Below, in pieces: positions 17,109-25,562 of a DNA stretch of 64,000 nucleotides. Source of the stretch: an uncultured Collinsella sp. GTDB taxonomy: Bacteria > Actinomycetota > Coriobacteriia > Coriobacteriales > Coriobacteriaceae. A program made the translations under genes and the position numbers. Position 1 is the first letter of the stretch; each line of letters begins with the position of its first letter. The DNA lies in NCBI GenBank assembly GCA_900768435.1, contig CAAGCW010000003.1, positions 62,001-126,000 on the forward strand. Direction: 5' to 3'. Below the pieces are notes generated by a model. The model was given only the letters and a program-made list of their open reading frames with translations. It did no database searches and was not told where the DNA came from.

Positions 17109-17450
17109 ATGTCCGAACCCGCAACCAATGCCGGCATGAACACGCTCGTCGCCGTGGCCATCGCCCCATGCGGCACCGGCGACGAGCTGTCCGCCGAGGT
17201 CGCCGAGGTCGTGCGCGTCATTCGCGAGAGCGGCCTTCCCAACCGCACCACCTCGATGTTCACCGAGATCGAGGGCGACTGGGACGAGGTCATGCAGGTC
17301 GTGCGCGACGCGACCTTTGTGTTGGCGAGCAAGGGCATCCGCACCGAAGTCGTGCTCAAAGCCGATATTCGACCCGGATTTACCGACACCATGACCGGCA
17401 AACTCAAGCGCATGGAAGCACAGATCAAAAAGCAGGAGGAAGCACAATGA
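17109..17450 (+). CDS. MTH1187/YkoF-like thiamine-binding protein
   Basis: A 113-residue member of the thiamine-binding (DUF77, MTH1187/YkoF) family with a ferredoxin-like fold. LVAVAIAPCGTG at the N-terminus and TTSMFTEIEGDWDEVM in the middle are family hallmarks. Such proteins bind thiamine or its pyrimidine moiety; whether this one stores, senses or channels is unknown. It starts 3 bp after thiM and its TGA overlaps the thiE ATG, so it is surely co-expressed with the salvage enzymes under TPP control. Confidence 0.85.
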   Translation: MSEPATNAGMNTLVAVAIAPCGTGDELSAEVAEVVRVIRESGLPNRTTSMFTEIEGDWDEVMQVVRDATFVLASKGIRTEVVLKADIRPGFTDTMTGKLKRMEAQIKKQEEAQ

Positions 17451-18142
17451 GCATCCGCGACAACCTTGATATCTCGGCCTATCTGGTACTCGGCCCCGAA
17501 AATACCCTCGGACGCCCCGTGGGCGATGTGGTGGCCCAGGCACTCGACGCCGGCTTTACCTGCATCCAGGTGCGCTCCAAGGTGGCAAGCGCCCGCGAGA
17601 TCATTGCGCTGACCGACGACGCCGCGCAGGCAATCGCACAGGCCGGCAAGACCGGTCAGGTCGCCCTGTTAATCGATGACCGTCTGGACTGTGTGCTTGC
17701 CGCGCGCGAGCAGGGCATTGCCGTCGATGGCGTGCACGTAGGCCAGAGCGACATTCCCGTCGAGGTCTGCCGCAAGCTGCTGGGCCCCGATGCCATTGTG
17801 GGCCTTTCGGCCCGTTGCGAGGAGATGCTCGAGTACGTCAAGACCGCCGACATGAGCCTGGTCGACTACCTGGGCATCGGCCCGCTCCACGAGACCGAGA
17901 CCAAGCGCGACTGCGGACGCGCGGCCGACGGCTCTATCATCACCAAGAGCTTTGAGGACCTTGCCGCACTCCACGCGGCAAGCCCCGTGCCCATCGTGGT
18001 GGGCGGCGGCGTTAAGACGGCCGACTTGCCGCAGCTTAAGGCCACCGGCGTCGACGGCTTCTTTGTGGTAAGCGCCGTCTGCAGCGCCGACGACCCCCAT
18101 GCCGCAGCCAAGGAGCTTGTCGACACCTGGCAGCAGGCATAG
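17447..18142 (+). CDS. thiE: Thiamine-phosphate synthase ThiE
   Basis: Joins HMP-pyrophosphate and thiazole phosphate to make thiamine phosphate. 231 residues, TIM barrel. Family motifs are DGVHVGQSDIP around residue 98, the phosphate-binding IGIGPLHETETK near 143, and VVGGGVK around 183. ATG 17447 overlaps the previous stop (ATGA). No thiC, thiD or thiG is in the window, so the cluster itself supports salvage rather than complete synthesis. A bidirectional terminator follows at 18187. Confidence 0.95.
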   Translation: MSIRDNLDISAYLVLGPENTLGRPVGDVVAQALDAGFTCIQVRSKVASAREIIALTDDAAQAIAQAGKTGQVALLIDDRLDCVLAAREQGIAVDGVHVGQSDIPVEVCRKLLGPDAIVGLSARCEEMLEYVKTADMSLVDYLGIGPLHETETKRDCGRAADGSIITKSFEDLAALHAASPVPIVVGGGVKTADLPQLKATGVDGFFVVSAVCSADDPHAAAKELVDTWQQA

Positions 18143-18186
18143 GCATAGGCCGAACAGCTGATTCGCAGCCTCATATCTTCAGCAAT

Positions 18187-18232
18187 GGAAAGCGCATCCC
18201 AGTTTGGGCCTCCATTCCGGGATGCGCTTTCC
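18187..18232. terminator. Bidirectional terminator after thiE
   Basis: GGAAAGCGCATCCC (18187-18200) pairs perfectly with GGGATGCGCTTTCC (18219-18232). It lies between thiE (+) and the patatin gene (-). T-runs are weak on both sides. Confidence 0.7.
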
Positions 18233-18250
18233 GTCGGGCCCGCCGCAGAC

Positions 18251-19120
18251 CTACCCCGCCAGATACGCTTCCAGCGCGGTCAAAGTCGCCTCCGCATCGC
18301 GACGGCCGATCTGGTAGATGCGCTCAAGCTCCTCGGGCTCGCGACACAGCGACGGCACCTTCACCGATTCGCTCGGCCGCACCACAAAGACCTCACCAGC
18401 GGCCTCGCGACGCGCCAGATCATCGAGCGTGGCATTGTAGACCTCGTGCCGATGCTCAAGCGCCGCGACAAACTCCGGATAGTGACGATACACGCGACGC
18501 AGCATAGGCATCACGCTGTTGGGCTGCTTCACAAAGCCCGCCGGCTGCGTGAGTACCACGATATTGCGGTCATACCCCTGCGCAAACAGCCATGCGCTGG
18601 GAATAGAATCAGCCACGCCACCATCCAGATACTTATGCCCGTCAATAGCAACGGGACGCGTCGCCACAGGAATGGCAGACGACGCCCGGATCCACTCGAT
18701 ATCGCGCTCGTCGCCATACGGTAGATCGTGGTAGACGGCCTTGCCCGTCTCGATATCGGTACACACGCACGTAAATCGCATGGGGCAGGCGCGATATGCC
18801 TCCAGGTCGATAGGGTCGCGCTCGATGGGCACCTCGTGATAGGCAAACTCGGCATTAAACAAATCGCCGGTTCGCAGCCAGCTCGTCACGCTCGCATAGC
18901 GCTTGTCGGCGCAATAGGCCTTGTTGTAGCGTATGGCGCGGCCGATCTGGCGCGATTTAAAGTTGTATCCAAACGCCGCGCCCGCCGAGACGCCCACCAT
19001 GTGGTCGCAGGCCAATCCGTGCTCCATCCAGACATCGAGCACGCCCGCCGTATACATACCGCGGTAGCCGCCTCCCTCGAGCGCAAGCCCCACCGTGCGC
19101 GTCGTACCTGGCTGTGCCAT
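18251..19120 (-). CDS. Patatin-like phospholipase
   Basis: A 289-residue lipid acyl hydrolase of the patatin family with a Ser-Asp dyad. The oxyanion-hole motif is GGGYRG (16-21), the nucleophile motif GVSAG has Ser45, and the partner aspartate is in YLDGGVADS about 120 residues later. There is no signal peptide, so it probably acts on membrane lipids from inside. ATG 19120 with GGAGAT upstream is the start; a longer in-frame extension to 19267 is rejected. The bacterial YjjU/RssA-like branch is the best fit; its substrate is unknown. Confidence 0.88.
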   Translation of the reverse strand: MAQPGTTRTVGLALEGGGYRGMYTAGVLDVWMEHGLACDHMVGVSAGAAFGYNFKSRQIGRAIRYNKAYCADKRYASVTSWLRTGDLFNAEFAYHEVPIERDPIDLEAYRACPMRFTCVCTDIETGKAVYHDLPYGDERDIEWIRASSAIPVATRPVAIDGHKYLDGGVADSIPSAWLFAQGYDRNIVVLTQPAGFVKQPNSVMPMLRRVYRHYPEFVAALEHRHEVYNATLDDLARREAAGEVFVVRPSESVKVPSLCREPEELERIYQIGRRDAEATLTALEAYLAG

Positions 19121-19439
19121 GCGACCATCTCCGTTCCTGCGTTTAAAACCGGAACAAGTATACCCGTCAACATATATCGCCTCAGTCGCATTTTCATCGA
19201 ACATCGTCGCGTTACCGTTTGGCGAATAATGGCCGCCCGCAACATGGGCACCCCTGCATAATTCCATACACTTGTTTATACTACTCAGTAGTTATCAGCA
19301 GCGAACACGAACCGACAAATAAACCCAACGACGCAGCAAGGCGGGGGCTTGGATACACGCAAAGCGTTGAGCAACAGCGCGTGTGCACAACGAGCTCGCC
19401 CGACGCAATCCGCCCCGACCTCAGAAAGCCGTTTGCAAC
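19121..19439. other. Divergent intergenic region, no gene seen
   Basis: These 319 bases separate the patatin gene (-) from the GGDEF-EAL gene (+). The 13-bp inverted repeat ACTACTcAGTAGT (19280-19292) overlaps a TATACT -10-like hexamer at 19277. I found no convincing -35 box, coding frame or riboswitch. Confidence 0.5.
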
Positions 19440-22157
19440 ATGTGTATCCCCAGCAATTACACCGAAACGCTCGAAAAGACCGTTCATGACCTTCTGGAGC
19501 GTCAGGACGATCTGATCAGGTCGGCCTTTACCGACGAGCTTACCGGACTTGGCAACCGCGGCGGCTTTACCCGTTCCTTAGAGGAACTCTGGGAGCAGGA
19601 ACTGCCTGTGACCATGGCGTTTATCGACATCGATAACCTTAAGCACTGCAACGACATCTTTGGCCATGACGAGGGCAACCGCTATATCTTGCAGGTAAGC
19701 CTCTATCTCAAGCTGTATATGAAGGTGGACGAGGCGGCATTTCGTCTAGGAGGCGACGAGTTTGCCATCCTGTCTACGATCGCGACCGAGGACGACCTTG
19801 CCAAACGTCTGGAACACTGCCGAACGGTACTGCTCGAAAACAACGCTTCCAAGATGCCTCACTCGTTTAGCTACGGAGTGGCACACGCCGACCCCGCCCT
19901 GGGCGAAGCCCCCAATCGCTTGACGAACGATGCCGACCATCGCATGTACGACTACAAGCTACGTCATGCCGTGCACCTTGATCGACGCAATATCGCACAA
20001 GTCCACACCGACGACTTCGAAATAAGCGATCGCATTTTCGACGCCCTTTCGATGCTCAACGAAGGCCGATATTTCTTTATCGAGAACTTGGACAAACATC
20101 GAACGCTTTGGTCACAAGGCGCCTTGCGCGATCTTGGTCTTCCTTCGGAGCATATAGACAACTGCCACGATTACTGGAAAACGCGTGTCCATCCCGATGA
20201 CCTTGAGGCCTATACCAACGACATCGACCAAATCTATGACGGCTCCAAACATCGCCACGTCATGCAGTACCGCGTGCGCAATGCCGCCGGCGACTACATC
20301 CTCGGCCGCGCTCGCGGGTTTCGCATCGACGGCGACGGAAATACCCCCTCGCTCTATGTCGGCGAACTTGTTAACCACTCACTCGCCGAGACCGTCGACG
20401 CCGCCACGGGCCTCGGAACGCAGCGTATGCTGATCAACGCTATCGATGCCTGCCGTCGCGACCGTTGCGAGACGGGGCTTATAGCGGTCCGCGTTTGTGG
20501 CACGGCAAAGCTCAACGAGCTCTATGGGGCCGAGGCTGTCGACAACATGCTCGCCGAATACGCAGGCCGCATGTTATCGATCACCCGCGGCAGAAGTCGC
20601 GTCTTCCGCTCGCGAAATGCCCAGTTCGTCGTGCTCAGCAACGATCTGGACCACGAGGCATTCGAGCAACTGACCCGCCACCTTAAAGAGACCGTTTTCG
20701 CTCCTGTGCAAATCGCGGGCGGCACCATTACCCCCGTCTGTCTTGTCGTCCCGGCCTTTTACGAGCGCTTAATCAATCAAGCGACCGCTGTTTTAGGCGA
20801 ACTCGACCGTCGTCTTCGCGCCGCCGGCGGGCTTGCCCCCAACGACAGCCTCCCCATACCCGAGATTGAGCGTAAAAGCGCCGTCGCCGAACGCATCGAT
20901 ACGCTCACGGGCCTCTATCGACCCAGCGAGTTTATGCGGCGTGCCAACGCATTTCTGAGGACAGGGCGCGACGGCGCTTGGTGTATCGCCACCGTCGACA
21001 TGGGTCATATGCGACTGTTTAACGAATGGCACGGACAGGCCGAGGGCGACCGCGTGCTCGCCGATGTGGGCACGGTCCTCAAAGACATCGAGAATGCCGA
21101 GATGGGCGTCGCAGGATACTGGGGCCAAGACGACTTTTGCATTCTCATCCCCTTTGAGCACGACACCGTCCATCAAATCTATAACCGCGTTCGCGCCGCC
21201 GTGGCCAAGCATGATGACGGCGTGGGTTTCTGGCCGTCCATGGGCGTTTGCCCCATCGACCCCAACGAGGAAATCACCATCGACGCGCAGGCCAAGGCCA
21301 TGTTTACCAATCGGCGCGCAAAAAACGACTTTAAGGAGCGCGTCGCCATTTTCCGCCCCGAGGAGTACGAGCGCGAAACCGCGTTCCACCGCACGCTGAC
21401 CGAATTCCAGTATGCGTTCTCAAACGACCGCATCACCTACTACCTGCAGCCACTGGTTGATATGGAAACCGGCGAGATCATTGGCGCCGAGGCGCTCACA
21501 CGCTGGATCGACAAAGATGGCTCTCTCATTTCGCCCGCAACGTTTATCCCCGCACTCGAGGAAAGCGGCTTTGTGGTGACGCTCGACAAGTACATTTGGC
21601 AGGGTGTCGCCATATGGCTTCGCGAGCGTCTCGATCGCGGTCTTCGCGTGGTTCCGGTCTCGCTTAATGTGTCGCGCGTGGATATCCTTGCCTGCGACGT
21701 TGCCGAACATATGGGGGCGCTCGCCGCCCAATACAACCTACCGCCCGAGCTCATGCGTATCGAGATCACCGAGACGGCTTATACGGGGGAGTCCGAGGCC
21801 GTGGACAAACTGACAGCCGACCTGCACACCCGCGGCTTTTCGACCTATATGGACGATTTTGGCACCGGCCAGTCCACGCTCGCGATGCTCAAGAACGTCA
21901 ACGTCGACGTCATCAAGCTCGACCGCACCTTTGTGCCCACCGACCGCGATCAAGGCCGCAGCGCGCAGATCGTGTCATCGATGCTCGAGATGGCGCAGTC
22001 GCTCCATCTGCCCGTCGTGGTCGAAGGCGTCGAGACAAATGAGCAGGCGAACATGCTACGACAGATGGGCGCCCGCTACGCTCAGGGCTTCCTCTACTAC
22101 CGCCCCATGCCGGCGAAGGATTTTGAGGCATTGTTCGATGGTGGCAATAACAACTGA
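19440..22157 (+). CDS. c-di-GMP enzyme: GGDEF-PAS-GGDEF*-GGDEF*-EAL
   Basis: A soluble 905-residue c-di-GMP signalling protein. Domains in order: an intact GGDEF cyclase (DELTGLGNR at 32-40, GGDEF at 104-108); a PAS-like domain (about 200-310); a GGDEF fold whose motif is RNAQF (392-396), expected to be inactive; a third GGDEF fold reading GQDDF (562-566), also probably inactive; and an EAL phosphodiesterase (EAL at 684-686, with EITET, MDDFGTG, DVIKLDR and VVEGVET all kept). It may both make and degrade c-di-GMP, with the degenerate domains as sensors. No membrane segment. Start ATG 19440 has only a weak AGAAAG site; an upstream GTG at 19383 is possible. Confidence 0.88.
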   Translation: MCIPSNYTETLEKTVHDLLERQDDLIRSAFTDELTGLGNRGGFTRSLEELWEQELPVTMAFIDIDNLKHCNDIFGHDEGNRYILQVSLYLKLYMKVDEAAFRLGGDEFAILSTIATEDDLAKRLEHCRTVLLENNASKMPHSFSYGVAHADPALGEAPNRLTNDADHRMYDYKLRHAVHLDRRNIAQVHTDDFEISDRIFDALSMLNEGRYFFIENLDKHRTLWSQGALRDLGLPSEHIDNCHDYWKTRVHPDDLEAYTNDIDQIYDGSKHRHVMQYRVRNAAGDYILGRARGFRIDGDGNTPSLYVGELVNHSLAETVDAATGLGTQRMLINAIDACRRDRCETGLIAVRVCGTAKLNELYGAEAVDNMLAEYAGRMLSITRGRSRVFRSRNAQFVVLSNDLDHEAFEQLTRHLKETVFAPVQIAGGTITPVCLVVPAFYERLINQATAVLGELDRRLRAAGGLAPNDSLPIPEIERKSAVAERIDTLTGLYRPSEFMRRANAFLRTGRDGAWCIATVDMGHMRLFNEWHGQAEGDRVLADVGTVLKDIENAEMGVAGYWGQDDFCILIPFEHDTVHQIYNRVRAAVAKHDDGVGFWPSMGVCPIDPNEEITIDAQAKAMFTNRRAKNDFKERVAIFRPEEYERETAFHRTLTEFQYAFSNDRITYYLQPLVDMETGEIIGAEALTRWIDKDGSLISPATFIPALEESGFVVTLDKYIWQGVAIWLRERLDRGLRVVPVSLNVSRVDILACDVAEHMGALAAQYNLPPELMRIEITETAYTGESEAVDKLTADLHTRGFSTYMDDFGTGQSTLAMLKNVNVDVIKLDRTFVPTDRDQGRSAQIVSSMLEMAQSLHLPVVVEGVETNEQANMLRQMGARYAQGFLYYRPMPAKDFEALFDGGNNN

Positions 22158-22214
22158 TACGCTCGCGCGCAAAACACCACCGTCTAGGGGAGCATTTGTC
22201 CCCATTGGCTAACT

Positions 22215-22247
22215 CATATCCCCAATTCAAACCGAATTGGGGATATG
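22215..22247. promoter_or_regulatory. Perfect 14-bp inverted repeat between the c-di-GMP genes
   Basis: CATATCCCCAATTC, a 5-base loop, then its exact reverse complement. It ends 37 bases before the second start codon and 21 before its AAGGAGG. No T-run follows. It could be an operator or an RNA hairpin. It shares the TCCCCA/TGGGGA core with the palindrome before kup (944-967). Confidence 0.55.
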
Positions 22248-22284
22248 ATACGGAGCATCCTGTCACCCAAGGAGGTTATCCATC

Positions 22285-23814
22285 ATGAACGAGTCGTATC
22301 GCATGGGCGAGCAGTCAATCATTGCCCATCTTCAGCGGCTTGCGAACGGGGCCTCAACCGCCGAGCTCGACGTTGACGCGCTGCCCACGGAGTTGCGCGC
22401 CGTCGGCGAGCAACTGCAGAAAACGCTCGCCGTCTTGCAACAAGAACGCCAGCTGCTCGAACGTAGCGCCTATATCGATTCGCTCACCAATCTTGGCAAC
22501 CGCGGTGGACTCGACCGCCATGTCAATCAGCTCTGGCGCAAAGGCGCCCCCTTCACCTGCGCCTATATTGACATCGATCACCTCAAGCACTGCAACGATA
22601 AGTTTGGCCACGCCGAGGGCAACCGCTATATTCTGGGCATCTGTCGTGCGCTCACCGAGACCATGGAGCACGATGAAATGCTGTTCCGTATCGGTGGAGA
22701 TGAATTTGTACTCGTGTCCCCCACGACAGGCGAAGCCGAGCTCGAGCAGCGCTTGGAGCGGACACGCACCGATCTTGTCGAGGCAACATCGGACGGCAAG
22801 GCGCCCATGATCGCCAGTTTTAGTTTTGGCTGCTCGCACGTCGACCCACTTGCAGGCGATACGCGTCGCCAGATGACGATGGATGCCGATCGCAAAATGT
22901 ATCGCTACAAGCTCATGCACCGCGTGCAGCAACCGAAAGAAGACAACGCGCCGATGCGGCCGATTGCCGATCAACTTCCTTGCAACGACCGCGTGTTCCA
23001 GGCGATCTCCATGAGCTCCGAGACACGCTATCCGTTTATCCTTAACCTCGATACCGGCGAATCGCAATGGTCGATTAATGCCGTGCGCGATTTCGACCTA
23101 CCCTCCCAGCATCCCTACAACTCACTCGATATGTGGCTTGCCCGCGTTCACCCCGAAGACCGCGACAACGTGCGCAGCGAGCTCGATATGGTGGTAAACG
23201 GCGCGTGGCACTTCCATTACATGCAGTATCGCGTGATGGATGCTACCGGAGCGTACGTGCTTTGCGACTGCACGGGCTACCGTTTGGACGGCACCGATAC
23301 CGAGCCCAACATGTACGTGGGCATGATTATCAACCGCAGCCTGGCAGATACGACTGATTCCGTGACCGGCCTAGGCGATATCCACGCCCTGGTCAACGCC
23401 ATTGGCGAAATGCGTCGCGTGGCGCGCAAGGCGAGCTTGGTCGCCATTAAAATCGACGAGATCGCTCGAGTCAATGCCCGCTTTGGCTTTGATGCGGGCG
23501 ACCGCGTTTTGGCGGAAAGCGCCGCCTGCCTCATGGATTGTTCGCGCGGCAAGGGTCGTCTGTTCCGTTCGACGGGACCGATGTTCGTGGCGCTTTTCGA
23601 CGAATTCGATCCCGAAGAGATCGACGCGATCGCAGAGGAAATCGAGCGGTTCCTGGGCTCTCCCGTGCTCTTTGGCTCATTTGAATATCAGCCGCCCCTT
23701 CGTGTGGCCACACTTCATCTAGATGCCGTCGACCGACAGCCCGTTTCCATTTTGAACGAGCTCAAAGCGCTACTTGAAGAGGCACCACAAGTACCGGGCA
23801 CCAAGCTGGACTAG
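22285..23814 (+). CDS. Diguanylate cyclase GGDEF-PAS-GGDEF*
   Basis: A 509-residue paralogue of the first two-thirds of the preceding gene. Residues 40-62 form a short helical, possibly coiled-coil, lead-in. An intact GGDEF domain follows (DSLTNLGNR at 65-73, GGDEF at 137-141), then a PAS-like domain (about 245-345) and a degenerate GGDEF fold in which the motif has become STGPM. It lacks the third GGDEF and the EAL domain, so it is predicted to make c-di-GMP only. ATG 22285 lies nine bases after AAGGAGG. The tandem pair suggests duplication followed by loss or gain of the phosphodiesterase part. Confidence 0.9.
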   Translation: MNESYRMGEQSIIAHLQRLANGASTAELDVDALPTELRAVGEQLQKTLAVLQQERQLLERSAYIDSLTNLGNRGGLDRHVNQLWRKGAPFTCAYIDIDHLKHCNDKFGHAEGNRYILGICRALTETMEHDEMLFRIGGDEFVLVSPTTGEAELEQRLERTRTDLVEATSDGKAPMIASFSFGCSHVDPLAGDTRRQMTMDADRKMYRYKLMHRVQQPKEDNAPMRPIADQLPCNDRVFQAISMSSETRYPFILNLDTGESQWSINAVRDFDLPSQHPYNSLDMWLARVHPEDRDNVRSELDMVVNGAWHFHYMQYRVMDATGAYVLCDCTGYRLDGTDTEPNMYVGMIINRSLADTTDSVTGLGDIHALVNAIGEMRRVARKASLVAIKIDEIARVNARFGFDAGDRVLAESAACLMDCSRGKGRLFRSTGPMFVALFDEFDPEEIDAIAEEIERFLGSPVLFGSFEYQPPLRVATLHLDAVDRQPVSILNELKALLEEAPQVPGTKLD

Positions 23815-24098
23815 CGTTATGGGGCGCATGATGGTTAATTTCCGATCTCAACCGAACACATTGGGCAAATAGGTCGTACCCGCAGTTAGCCGAACGTCCC
23901 CGCAGTCCCTCCCGGGGCCCGGGGGCACCGTTTCGATACTCTTGGTTTACTTTGCCTGATGCAAATAAGTGCTCAACAAGATAGAACCTATCCCCCGCCA
24001 CGGATATGCCCTCGAGTAAATCTGTTAAGCCAAGCCTATCAAATTCTATTGACAATTGGCTGCATTGGTCCATTTTGTCGTCCAGCCACTTCCGCTGG

Positions 24099-24419
24099 CT
24101 ATCGCCTCATAAAAACAAACCTAACGAGCCGCACGAACGACAAAGAGGCCAAGCTGAACAGAAGTAGAACCAAAACTTCAAAAACGCTGGTATTCCAATC
24201 GCGTACCCAGTCCTCTACCGCCCACAAGAAAAACAGCAGCCCCATCCATAACGTCACAGAAGAAATCAGCTTTGCGTAAGGGCGTATATCAATCTCGCTC
24301 TCCCTTTTTGTGACATCATATCCAGCAATTGAGCAGAGCCATCTTCCTCTTCGGTATTGGATTGAAAGGACAATCAAGGCAATCGAAGTCATCAAGCAAA
24401 CAGCATCCTCTGTTTCCAT
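24099..24419 (-). CDS. Small membrane protein, DUF3784-like
   Basis: An uncharacterised protein of 106 residues with three predicted membrane helices. The segment IAGYDVTKRE after the first helix resembles the IAGYNT...KEE signature of DUF3784 membrane proteins, but similarity is weak. ATG 24419 is chosen because AAAGGAAA precedes it; an in-frame ATG at 24440 is possible. Its base composition is visibly more AT-rich than its neighbours, and it lies beside a transposase remnant, so recent acquisition is plausible. Confidence 0.5.
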   Translation of the reverse strand: METEDAVCLMTSIALIVLSIQYRRGRWLCSIAGYDVTKRESEIDIRPYAKLISSVTLWMGLLFFLWAVEDWVRDWNTSVFEVLVLLLFSLASLSFVRLVRFVFMRR

Positions 24420-24533
24420 AGAGTTTCCTTTGCTTTCCATCCTAGTTACGCATTCACAATCGAATCAAACCAAGTATGAATTACTCGATAGCAACCGCCT
24501 TAGTATAAACCATAGCCGCCGCAGCAGCCCGCC

Positions 24534-24700
24534 TTCCAAGGCCTCAAAGCTCGCCATCGAGGGCGACCCGCCCAGACCCCTTACAATCTGCTCGCACGAG
24601 GCCCCGCACTCCAACATCCTCTGGACCGTATCCCGCTCGTACCTGGTGAGCGTGCCTGCCGTGGGCCCTCGGGGCCGGCATCGTGCCCCACGCCATCTGC
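24534..24700 (-). pseudogene. IS30-like transposase N-terminal remnant
   Basis: On the minus strand one frame reads LTRYERDTVQRMLECGAS followed by CEQIVRGLGGSPS. This matches the helix-turn-helix (HTH_38) at the start of IS30-family transposases, where LTxxER...IxxxLxxGxSxxxIAxxLGRSPST is usual. Reading continues a little past the motif and then loses similarity; no catalytic domain follows and no in-frame start is seen. It is best read as a decayed fragment. The 334 bases between the small membrane protein and the flavoprotein hold nothing else I can name. Confidence 0.4.
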
Positions 24701-24753
24701 CCGCTCGTGCGATAATCCTCTGCAGAAGTCACCGACAGCAGAGGGAGTTTGTG

Positions 24754-25377
24754 ATGAAGGTTCTTTTGGTCAATGGCAGCCCCAAGGCAAACGGCAACAC
24801 GGCCCGCGCACTCGCCGAGGTCGCCGAGCAGCTCAACGTCGAGGGCATCGATACCGAGATGTTTCAGCTGGGCGCCAAGCCTATTCGCGATTGCATCGGT
24901 TGCGGCCAGTGTGGCAAGCTGGGCGGTCGCTGCACCTTTGACGACGACGTGGTCAACGAGCTGATCGCTGCCGCCGAACAGGCCGACGGCTTTGTCTTTG
25001 GCTCGCCTGTCTACTACGCGCACCCCAGCGGCCGCATTCTCTCGGCACTCGATCGCGTATTCTATGCCGGTAGCAAAGCTTTTGCACACAAGCCGGGCGC
25101 TGCCGTCGCCGTCGCCCGTCGCGGCGGTACGTCGACGACCTTCGACGTGCTCAATAAGTACTTCACCATCAACCAGATGCCTGTGGTAGCGTCCACGTAC
25201 TGGAACAACGTGTTTGGCTGCGTGCCCGGCGAGGCCGATGGAGATGCCGAGGGTCTGGCCACCATGCGAAACATCGGCAAAAACATGGTCTGGCTCCTGC
25301 GTTGCATCGAGGCGGGCAAGGCTGCCGGCATCGAAGCCCCCGAGGCCGATCGCGAGCGCACCAACTTCATTCGATAA
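24754..25377 (+). CDS. Flavodoxin-fold NAD(P)H-dependent reductase / iron-sulfur flavoprotein
   Basis: A 207-residue FMN-binding reductase. The phosphate loop GSPKANGNTARAL (8-20) and FGSPVYYAHPSG around residue 85 are flavodoxin-like fold marks of the NADPH-dependent FMN reductase family. The segment CIGCGQCGKLGGRC near residue 48 has spacing CX2CX2CX6C, the compact motif of archaeal iron-sulfur flavoproteins, so it may carry a 4Fe-4S cluster; some relatives keep only part of this motif. ATG 24754 follows GGGAG. The partner and substrate are unknown. A highly structured non-coding stretch begins 7 bases after its stop. Confidence 0.82.
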   Translation: MKVLLVNGSPKANGNTARALAEVAEQLNVEGIDTEMFQLGAKPIRDCIGCGQCGKLGGRCTFDDDVVNELIAAAEQADGFVFGSPVYYAHPSGRILSALDRVFYAGSKAFAHKPGAAVAVARRGGTSTTFDVLNKYFTINQMPVVASTYWNNVFGCVPGEADGDAEGLATMRNIGKNMVWLLRCIEAGKAAGIEAPEADRERTNFIR

Positions 25378-25383
25378 GTCCAG

Positions 25384-25553
25384 CGGTGGTCACCTCGAAG
25401 TTCTATCAATGTCAGCGAAAAGCCAGCTGATGAGGCAAGGTGCCTTGAAAGAGGAGGGCGCTGGGCTTTTGCCCGCGCCCGACGATTGAAAGGCAGATTG
25501 CCCATCAGATGGCTTTGCAGCGTCGAGGTGACCGCCGTTCGTTAGAACGGCGG
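25384..25553 (+). ncRNA. Candidate structured leader RNA
   Basis: Nearly all of this stretch can pair with itself. Outer helix: 25384-25398 (CGGTGGTCACCTCGA) with 25523-25537, 14 of 15 positions plus one G-U. Middle helix: AAAGCCA, CTGATG, GGCAA and TGCCTT (25419-25446) with AAGGCA, TTGCC, CATCAG and TGGCTTT (25490-25516). Apical helix: GGGCGC and GGGC with GCCC and GCGCCC (25456-25480), loop TTTT. A further perfect 9-bp hairpin (CCGCCGTTC at 25532, GAACGGCGG at 25545) uses part of the outer helix, so the two exclude each other. It ends 9 bases before a start codon. It could be a cis-regulatory RNA, a small RNA or an inverted-repeat element. Confidence 0.55.
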
Positions 25554-25562
25554 AACATAGAT

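Noticed and set aside
19310..19380. c-di-GMP (GEMM) riboswitch before the GGDEF-EAL gene
   Set aside because: GACGCA and GCAAAG phrases occur, but the order and the tetraloop-receptor parts of GEMM are missing.
23762..24073. Minus-strand 103-codon frame after the second diguanylate cyclase
   Set aside because: No ribosome site and no recognisable protein features; it overlaps the end of the cyclase gene.
24310..24753. N-terminal extension of the flavoprotein
   Set aside because: The frame is open upstream, but ATG 24754 has GGGAG and starts the flavodoxin fold exactly. The extension covers the transposase remnant on the other strand.
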